DNA from: CAZVEV01 sp964625865
Lineage (GTDB): Bacteria; Planctomycetota; Phycisphaerae; SM23-33
DNA length: 48,561 nt
NCBI GenBank assembly: GCA_964625865.1
Contig: CAZVEV010000009.1
Coordinates: forward strand, 1-48,561
Direction: 5' to 3'
In this document: positions 40,919-48,561 of the stretch, one piece after another
How the letters are laid out: every line of letters starts with the position of its first letter
Position numbering within the stretch: position 1 is the first letter of the stretch
Notes under the pieces: generated by a model
Databases searched by the model: none
The model's input: only the letters and a program-made list of their open reading frames with translations
What the model was told of the DNA's origin: nothing
Position numbers and translations under genes: made by a program

Positions 40919-43777
40919 TTACTTGATCGACGGCATGACCAGTTCGCCGCGGGCCTGCTTTTCGGTCTCAAGATACGCGCCGTAGAAGTTCGTGTTGCAG
41001 TCGATCCACAGCGTGATGCGGTACAGTTCCTCGTCCGTCAGTTTCAGCTTGTGATGCCCTTTGGGCCCGGTCAGGTGGGGCAGGAGCCTCGAGCCCTTGG
41101 CCCCGATCTTGCCCGCGATCGACGTGCACCCGCCGTTGCGCCTGATCGCGCCGTTGCCGCCGCTCTTGCCCCAGCCCCACTTGTGGAGCGTCTCGAACGC
41201 CTTGGACCACCCGTGCTTGCCGAACGCCTTACCCGACAGGTCCGGTGCCTTCTTCTCCTTCGTATGGCAGGGCAGGCACTTGCGGTCGATCACCGGCTGG
41301 ACCAGCCGCGGGAACGACAGCGGGAACGAGCCGCTGACGTCGCGGGCGATCTTCGACGGCGCCCGCCGCAATGCGATCGCCGTCGGGGTCTTGGCGCTGC
41401 TCATGCGGAGTTTGGGCTCGTGACAGCCCTGGCAGACGAGCTTCTCGCCCGGATGAACGTACGTGTTGGACTTCATTGACTGGATGGCCTGGCCTTGAGC
41501 GTCGAGGGCCTGGAAGTAGATCGGCACGCCAACCGGAGCCTCGAAGTAGCAACTGCCGTCGGCTTCCACCGGCACCGTGCCGAGAACGCCCCGGGCGAGC
41601 GACTGGGCGGCCAGCCCGATGTTGGGCCTGCCGACGTTGGGGGTGGCCTTGGGGAACACCTGCACGATCCGCAGGGCCTTGACCTTCGCCCCCTCGGGCC
41701 AGGTGAAGTCGCTGTCGTAGATGTCCATGACCGCAGTGGTTTCTTTCTGGGCCGTCCCGTTGGCCCTGTCTTCGGCGGCCTGCGTGGTCATGTTCGGAAT
41801 CACGCGCGGCACGGGGCGCGGGCGCAGCGGAATCGGATCCAGCGCCGGAACCGACGGGTCGCGATAGAGCAACTCGCGATTGCCGAAACTGTCCAGCAGG
41901 ACCACCCCGTAATGCCTCGCCGCCGGATCGTACACGCACAGGTAATAGTGCTCGCTGAGGGGCCAGGCCTGCCCGTAGATCTCATTGCCGCGCGAGCTGC
42001 CCTCGGACTCGGGGAAGGGCACTTCCGGTGTGATGCGCTTCAGTTGCGAACAGGCGTTGTCGTCCTTGATCTGCTGGTCAATCAGCACGAACGAGCCATA
42101 GTTCTGCCCGTGGTGCGGCGCGGCGGTGGCGATGTATCGGTGCGAGTTCGGGATCGCCCGGATCGCCAGTTCCATCCAGGGACGCATGCTGCGATTGATC
42201 GGGTAATTCCCGTGGTAGCTCCGCGGGTCACGCCCGTCGGGATACGTCAGCCAGATGTGATGCGCCACGTCGCTGTCGCGGTCCACGTAGTCCCACCGCG
42301 AGTAGACGATCATGCCGTTGTTGTCGATGCTCGGGTGCCACTCGTTCGTCTCGTGGTAGCTGATCGGAATAATGTCGCTGCCGTCGGGCCGCATCGTGTG
42401 CAGTGTGTAGGTGGGCACGGGGCGGCCGTGGCAGCGTCCGAATCCGCCGCGACGCTCGGAGATGAACAGAATCCGCCCGTTGGGCATGACGCACGGGTCG
42501 AAGTCGTTCCACGTTCCGTCGGTCAACTGCGTGACGTTCGCCGGTTTGCCCGGCTCGATGCTTGCGCGGAAGACGTGGTACGACCTCTCGGGGCTCCATC
42601 GCTGGCTGCTCTTGCCGCACTGGGCCCAGGCGAACAGGATCGACTTGGCGTCGTAGCTCAGCTCGAGCGACATGAACGATCCGCCCTCGAGCTTCCGGCC
42701 CTTGAGGCGCCCGTTGACCACGACGGCGTCCTTGAGGACCTCGCGGACGGTGGGCTTGTCGCTGAAGGCGTCTTCCAGGATGTAGATGCCTCCGCCGGGT
42801 CGGGCGTTGCAGCCGAAGTACTGGTCACACATGTGGGAGGCGGCCTTGTGGTGCGTGGCGAAGATGAGGCTCTTGAAGTTCAGCAGGGGGTTGGCAAAGG
42901 CGATGCGGCGCCGCAGGGCGCACAGGTCGTCGAAGAGCTTGCGCCGCGCGGTCGCATCGGTGGTCTCGATTTTCCCGCACGCGGTCTTGAGGGCCGCCAG
43001 TTCCGTCGCTTCCTTCGCCAGGTCCGGCGCGCCGGTCATCTTGCGGATGTCGGCCAGCAGGGCCGCTGTGCGCCGCAGGACCACGTCGGCCGGATCGCGG
43101 TCGGTCGGCAGGAAGAACGCATCCGTGCGGAGCGCCTCTTTCATCAGGCGATCGTACCGGCTGCCGCCCTTGCGCCACGTCGAGATGTTGCGGGCCAGGC
43201 GGCCGTACTCGTCGACCGGCCGGCTCGGGCTCTTCGACTTGCTCCGCTTGCTGCTGGACTTGGGCACCTTCAGCTTGGCCAGTTCTTTGAGCTTCTCGAT
43301 CTTCCCGGCGGCGACCACCGCGCCCCACTTGTCGCCCGAGCGGATCGTCAACTTCTCACCCGCCTTGACGTCCGCCTGCAGCACGTGCCACGCATGTCGC
43401 CTGCTGCCCTCGGCGACCTGGATCGTGCCCGCCTCCGTCCACGTGCCGCACAACTGCAGCGACTTGGGCGTCTGGGCAGCCGGCACGCAGAGGTACAGGC
43501 GTCCCGCCTTCTTGACCGTTACGACCATGTCCGCGGCGTTCTTGTGCTCGTGGGCCGTGTAGGCCAGCCCGCTCACGCCCTTCGGTACGGCGGTGAATGA
43601 GTAGTCGCGATTCGAGTTGATCGGCGCCCCGTCGCCCATCGTGCCCACGCCCAACGGCGCCGACCCGCTGATCTCGACCACCGCCCCGCCGGCAGCCATC
43701 GCAACCGCGCCGCTGAGGACAACGCACAATCCCATCACCGCCACCCGCCACCGTCCGCCTGTGATCTGTCCAAACAT
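40919..43777 (-). CDS. Large exported di-heme protein with hydrazine-synthase-alpha-like domain
   Basis: The protein has 952 residues with a signal peptide (VAVMGLCVVLSGAVAMAA). An N-terminal beta region is followed by a large WD/TolB-like domain (YDAKSILFAWAQ, LTDGTWNDFDPCVMPNGRILF, YHETNEWHPSIDNNGMIVYSRWDYVD split over ~460-510). This resembles the middle domain of hydrazine synthase alpha. Two c-type heme sites follow, CQGCH (782-786) and CLPCH (834-838). Many planctomycetes without anammox have such paralogues, so hydrazine synthesis is not implied; a periplasmic redox or glycan role is possible. GGAG lies eight bases before ATG 43777. Confidence 0.82.
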   Translation of the reverse strand: MFGQITGGRWRVAVMGLCVVLSGAVAMAAGGAVVEISGSAPLGVGTMGDGAPINSNRDYSFTAVPKGVSGLAYTAHEHKNAADMVVTVKKAGRLYLCVPAAQTPKSLQLCGTWTEAGTIQVAEGSRRHAWHVLQADVKAGEKLTIRSGDKWGAVVAAGKIEKLKELAKLKVPKSSSKRSKSKSPSRPVDEYGRLARNISTWRKGGSRYDRLMKEALRTDAFFLPTDRDPADVVLRRTAALLADIRKMTGAPDLAKEATELAALKTACGKIETTDATARRKLFDDLCALRRRIAFANPLLNFKSLIFATHHKAASHMCDQYFGCNARPGGGIYILEDAFSDKPTVREVLKDAVVVNGRLKGRKLEGGSFMSLELSYDAKSILFAWAQCGKSSQRWSPERSYHVFRASIEPGKPANVTQLTDGTWNDFDPCVMPNGRILFISERRGGFGRCHGRPVPTYTLHTMRPDGSDIIPISYHETNEWHPSIDNNGMIVYSRWDYVDRDSDVAHHIWLTYPDGRDPRSYHGNYPINRSMRPWMELAIRAIPNSHRYIATAAPHHGQNYGSFVLIDQQIKDDNACSQLKRITPEVPFPESEGSSRGNEIYGQAWPLSEHYYLCVYDPAARHYGVVLLDSFGNRELLYRDPSVPALDPIPLRPRPVPRVIPNMTTQAAEDRANGTAQKETTAVMDIYDSDFTWPEGAKVKALRIVQVFPKATPNVGRPNIGLAAQSLARGVLGTVPVEADGSCYFEAPVGVPIYFQALDAQGQAIQSMKSNTYVHPGEKLVCQGCHEPKLRMSSAKTPTAIALRRAPSKIARDVSGSFPLSFPRLVQPVIDRKCLPCHTKEKKAPDLSGKAFGKHGWSKAFETLHKWGWGKSGGNGAIRRNGGCTSIAGKIGAKGSRLLPHLTGPKGHHKLKLTDEELYRITLWIDCNTNFYGAYLETEKQARGELVMPSIK

Positions 43778-43875
43778 CTCTCGCGCTCCAGAAAGGGCCG
43801 CACTCTGTTCACTTCGCACTAGTATACCCCACGTAGAACCCGCATGGCCTTGCCTCCTATCGCCCGATCTTGAGG

Positions 43876-44331
43876 CTACGCCTCGACGTCCTCATTCGTG
43901 TCTTGCAGGAGTCTCGCATCTTCGAGATCGACGTCGCGCCCGGCGGCCAGTTTCGATGCGATCAGGTCCTCCTTGCATATCACGGAAAATGCCTGGTCTT
44001 GATAGGTCATCATCTGGCGGCGAGACCATGCGTCGGCGAACTCTATCCCCGGAGTTCGGGTCTGCACGTCGAGTCGCACGCGGTCCTTGAAAATGGTTAT
44101 GGCATTGGCCAGTATCTCTTCGACAGTCGTCAGACTCGCCGTGCCAAGCCCTGCGTCCTCCAACGCTTCCAGGAGATGGTTCACATTCTCGGGGGTGGCC
44201 TCTATCAGGATGTCCAGATCGAACGTCGATCGCGGAACCCCGTGCAGGATGACGGCAACGCCACCGATCACGACGTAGCGGACGTCATGTGATTCGAAGG
44301 ACTTGAATACGCTCTTTAGCCTGTTGAGCAT
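43876..44331 (-). CDS. Minimal nucleotidyltransferase (DUF6036/AbiEii-like)
   Basis: The protein has 151 residues. The nucleotidyltransferase core reads VVIGGVAVILHGVPRSTFDLDIL, with GG and DxD metal ligands, and a C-terminal helix EDLIASKLAAGRDVDLEDARLL. Relatives are toxin-like enzymes or antitoxin-paired AMP/CMP transferases. It overlaps the small gene upstream by 47 bases in another frame, as in toxin-antitoxin or related pairs. Confidence 0.8.
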   Translation of the reverse strand: MLNRLKSVFKSFESHDVRYVVIGGVAVILHGVPRSTFDLDILIEATPENVNHLLEALEDAGLGTASLTTVEEILANAITIFKDRVRLDVQTRTPGIEFADAWSRRQMMTYQDQAFSVICKEDLIASKLAAGRDVDLEDARLLQDTNEDVEA

Positions 44332-44494
44332 CGTCGGGGAGGTCCTTTTCGGCCAGGTCGGGCCTGACCGACAGGGCCAGGTCCGTCATCTCACAGAAGA
44401 TGTCCATGCGCTCGGCAAGCGTCAGGGATTGGAACCATCTTGCCTTGGCTTCGGGGCTTTCGTCAGAGCGATCATGTGAAACACCCGGTCTCAT
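44285..44494 (-). CDS. Small partner of the nucleotidyltransferase
   Basis: The protein has 69 residues, mostly helical (SPEAKARWFQSLTLAERMDIF, MTDLALSVRPDLAEKDL). Short genes of this look commonly precede DUF6036 nucleotidyltransferases. The long overlap ensures equal production. It may be the antidote or the enzyme's target; this is inferred. Confidence 0.6.
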   Translation of the reverse strand: MRPGVSHDRSDESPEAKARWFQSLTLAERMDIFCEMTDLALSVRPDLAEKDLPDDAQQAKERIQVLRIT

Positions 44495-44561
44495 ACGACC
44501 ATTGTACCTTGCCGCGCCTTCCAGAGCAACGGGACGAGAGGCCGCACGATGGCATGGCGCC

Positions 44562-45815
44562 CTACGTTCTCACGTGGCCCGTGCCGGTGACGATCCACTT
44601 GTAGGTGGTCAGGTCTTCGGCGCCCATGGGGCCGCGGGCGTGGAGCTTGTCGGTGGAGATGCCGATCTCGGCGCCCAGACCGTACTGGCCTCCGTCGCTG
44701 AAGCGGGTCGAGGCGTTGACCATGACGCTCGAGGAGTCGACGCCCGCGACGAAGGCGGCGGCGGCGGACTGCGAGCGGGTGACGATCGCGTCGGTGTGGT
44801 GCGAGCCGTAGGTGTTGATGTGGTCCACCGCGGCGTCCAGGCCGTCGACGACCTTGACCGCCAGCACGAGGTCGAGGTACTCGGCGTACCAGTCGTCCTC
44901 GGTGGCGGGGGTCATCTCGGCGGCGGCCCGAGCCTGCTCATCGCCCCGCAGTTCCACGCCGGCCTCGGACAGGGCGGCGGCCATCGTCGTCAGGAACTGC
45001 TCGGCGATGCTCACGTCGACCAGCAGGGTCTCGGCGGCGTTGCAGACGCCGGGGCGCTGGCACTTGGCGTTCAGGACGATCTGGCGGGCCATCTCCAGGT
45101 CCGCGCGGCTGTGGACGTAGACGTGACAGTTGCCCGTGTAGTGCTTGATGACCGGTATCGTCGCCGCCTCGGCCACCGCGCGGATCAGGCCCTCCCCGCC
45201 GCGGGGGATGATCAGGTCGATCAGGCCCTGGGCCTTCGCCATGGCGGGTACGATCTCGCGGTCGGTCTTGTCGATGACGGTGACGGCTTCGGCGGGCAGG
45301 CCGGCGGCGGCAAGGCCCTCGCGAAGGACGGCCGCGATCGCCAGGTTCGAGTGAACCGCCTCCTTGCCGCCGCGGAGGATGCATGCGTTGGCGCTCTTGA
45401 GACAAAGGCCTGCTGCGTCGGCGGTTACGTTCGGTCGCGACTCGAAGATGATCCCCACGACGCCTATCGGGACGCGGCGCTTCTCAATCCGCAGACCGTT
45501 GGGACGGTTGTAGCCCGATATTGTCTGGCCGACCGGGTCGGTCTGGGCCGCAATCTGCTCCAGCGCGACGGCCATGCCTTCGATTCGGGCGTCAGTCAGC
45601 GTCAGGCGGTCGACCATCGCCTCGGACAGGCCGAACTCCTCGCTTCGGGCCAGGTCCCTGGCGTTGGCGTCCTGGAGGGCGGTCTTCTCGCGTCGGATGG
45701 CCCCCGCGCAGGCGGCCAGTGCGGCGTTTCGCTGCTGCCCGGTGGTCACCGCCAGCTTGGCTGCCGCGGCGCGGGCGGCGTTGGCGAGTGTCTCGACGTA
45801 CTGCTTGGCATCCAT
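44562..45815 (-). CDS. proA: Gamma-glutamyl phosphate reductase
   Basis: The protein has 417 residues. ProA reduces gamma-glutamyl phosphate with NADPH to glutamate semialdehyde in proline synthesis. It is an aldehyde-dehydrogenase fold: VPIGVVGIIFESRPNVTADAA, CLKSANACILRGGKEA, the catalytic Cys in KCQRPGVCNAAET, and STRFSDGGQYGLGAEIGIST. Length is normal. No proB is nearby. Confidence 0.95.
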   Translation of the reverse strand: MDAKQYVETLANAARAAAAKLAVTTGQQRNAALAACAGAIRREKTALQDANARDLARSEEFGLSEAMVDRLTLTDARIEGMAVALEQIAAQTDPVGQTISGYNRPNGLRIEKRRVPIGVVGIIFESRPNVTADAAGLCLKSANACILRGGKEAVHSNLAIAAVLREGLAAAGLPAEAVTVIDKTDREIVPAMAKAQGLIDLIIPRGGEGLIRAVAEAATIPVIKHYTGNCHVYVHSRADLEMARQIVLNAKCQRPGVCNAAETLLVDVSIAEQFLTTMAAALSEAGVELRGDEQARAAAEMTPATEDDWYAEYLDLVLAVKVVDGLDAAVDHINTYGSHHTDAIVTRSQSAAAAFVAGVDSSSVMVNASTRFSDGGQYGLGAEIGISTDKLHARGPMGAEDLTTYKWIVTGTGHVRT

Positions 45816-46249
45816 ATCGTTATCTCCCGCTGGGCGTCCGTCTGTAATGTGTCATCGGATACGGTGGTAGTGGTAGGGCGTGCAACTGTGTTGCACGCGG
45901 AACGAACAACCATTCCCCTCCGCGTGCAACGAGTTGCACGCCCTACACGGTGCCCATATCGTACGTCTCGCGGCGCGGTCTGTCAAAAGCGGTTTTTCCG
46001 GGGTCGATATGTGCAACGATGGCAGGTGTGAGGGTCAAGAGCAGTGGCGCAAGAAATCGCTAGCGTCTTTTAGAGGAAGGGGTTACGTCTACAGGCACGC
46101 CGGTTGCTTGTGTAGTGGCGTCATGTTGACATCCTCGTCAGCGGTGCGCCGACGGGGCCATGCGGTATGTACGATTCGCAGTACGTTCCATAGCAAGGAC
46201 TTAGCGGAACCTGCGGTCCGAATAAGGACCTGAGAAGGAGAACGATCCT
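45816..46249. other. 434-bp region between proA and groEL
   Basis: No gene is seen. It contains the inverted repeat at 45873-45946. It must hold the groEL promoter, yet no CIRCE element (TTAGCACTC-N9-GAGTGCTAA) and no clear heat-shock -35/-10 pair were found. A TTGACA occurs near 46127 without a matching -10. Confidence 0.5.
45873..45946. repeat. Long inverted repeat with GTAGGGCGTGCAAC ends
   Basis: Arms at 45873-45900 and 45920-45946 are inverted copies differing by an indel or two. Each arm is itself palindromic around GTGCAAC..GTTGCAC. The 19-base loop is pyrimidine-rich. It looks like a short mobile repeat or REPIN, close to proA. Confidence 0.7.
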
Positions 46250-47941
<1,692 letters not shown>

Positions 47942-48005
47942 GCCGCGTTGGCACACACGAGAAACATAAGCGAAAGACAAAGCGAAACGATAAGGAGCGC
48001 GCAAG

Positions 48006-48296
48006 ATGGCAGTGACACCGTTGGATGACAGAGTTTTGGTCAAGCAGAGCGAGGCAGAACAGGTAACCGCCGGCGGCATCGTCTTGCCGGATTCGGCGAA
48101 GGAAAAGCCGCAGCAGGGCAAGGTGGTGGCCGTGGGCCCGGGCAAGCTGACCGACAGCGGCAACCGTGGCGAGATGAGCCTGAAGAAAGGCGACGAGGTC
48201 TTCTACGGCAAGTACGCGGGCACGCAGATCAAGATCGACGACGAGGAATTCGTGATTCTTCGCGAGTCGGACGTGCTGGCCATCATTGAGAAGTAG
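48006..48296 (+). CDS. groES: Co-chaperonin GroES
   Basis: The protein has 96 residues. It caps the GroEL ring. Seen: VTPLDDRVLVKQ, the mobile loop QVTAGGIVLPDSAKEKPQQG, VVAVGPGKL, and VFYGKYAGTQIKIDDEEFVIL. It lies 64 bases after groEL with AAGGAG eight bases before the ATG. Confidence 0.97.
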   Translation: MAVTPLDDRVLVKQSEAEQVTAGGIVLPDSAKEKPQQGKVVAVGPGKLTDSGNRGEMSLKKGDEVFYGKYAGTQIKIDDEEFVILRESDVLAIIEK

Positions 48297-48401
48297 CGAA
48301 CGATAGCGGGTCTTCGCCCGCGGGTGGCGTGCGACGGAAGTCAACGGCGCGCGAAACCGCAAGCGGCAGAACTCACGCGAAACGATAGACAGGAGTCAAT
48401 C

Positions 48402-48561
48402 ATGGCTGCAAAGCAGATGCTTTATGACACCGACGCCCGCGCCGCGATGCTGAAAGGCGTGGCGCAACTGGCCGCCGCGGTGAAGGTGACGCTGGGCCCG
48501 ACGGGACGGAACGTCCTGTTGCAGAAGTCCTTCGGCTCGCCGAAGGTCACCAAGGACGGCG
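48402..48561 (+). CDS. groEL: Chaperonin GroEL (second copy), 3' end outside window
   Basis: 53 codons are seen: AAKQMLYDTDARAAMLKGVA and VKVTLGPTGRNVLLQKSFGS, then PKVTKDG. It differs from the first copy at many positions (QMLYDTDARAAML here, QLTFNTEAREALL there), so the two have diverged. AGGAG lies six bases before the ATG. Confidence 0.93.
   Translation, partial: MAAKQMLYDTDARAAMLKGVAQLAAAVKVTLGPTGRNVLLQKSFGSPKVTKDG

Overview
The window looks like a chromosome segment of a GC-rich planctomycete, probably of the Phycisphaerae/Sedimentisphaerales type. This is inferred from gene content: a pseudopilin-like protein with an H-X9-DG motif, a PEP-CTERM tail, a hydrazine-synthase-alpha-like cytochrome, DUF1080, a Tat-exported Gfo/Idh/MocA (GH109-like) protein, GH16 and GH29 glycosidases, a sulfatase remnant, and duplicated groEL genes. 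No rRNA, tRNA or CRISPR array was recognised.

Layout. 1-6.5 kb: nucleotide-sugar dehydrogenase (cut by the window edge), a GNAT-cNMP fusion protein, a pseudopilin/zinc-ribbon pair, a GH16 glucanase, a B12-type radical SAM protein, and two gene remnants (a sulfatase C-terminus and a PEP-CTERM tail). 6.6-12.1 kb: a complete six-gene, overlapping sodium-pump operon nqrABCDEF on the minus strand. Its first subunit has an NqrA-like body but keeps the two 4Fe-4S cluster motifs of RnfC. 12.5-18.6 kb: an AsmA-like protein, a tandem ACT protein, hicAB, tsaB, a phosphodiesterase and yidC.

18.93-31.61 kb: an integrated mobile element of about 12.7 kb, all genes on the minus strand. It has split a secreted SGNH/sialate-O-acetylesterase-like gene in two. 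It carries a large serine recombinase, a ParB-like protein, a compact tyrosine recombinase, a replication-initiator-like protein, a phage XkdF-type prohead protease split by an in-frame stop, and many small translationally coupled unknown genes. No terminase, portal or major capsid gene was recognised. The recombinase reading frame runs across the left attachment site. Joining the two element ends restores a different, plausible 3' end with its own stop codon and downstream hairpins, so attP appears to lie inside the recombinase gene.

31.6-48.6 kb: the other half of the esterase gene, a GH109-like oxidoreductase, a retropepsin pair, a GH29 fucosidase, an exported protein with two methyltransferase-like domains plus DUF1080, queA, a large di-heme HzsA-like protein, a nucleotidyltransferase pair, proA, and groEL-groES-groEL (the last cut by the window edge). 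The secreted glycosidases, esterase and sulfatase remnant suggest use of sulfated or fucosylated polysaccharides. The Nqr-type pump would couple NADH oxidation to sodium export. Imperfect inverted repeats of several families sit between host genes.
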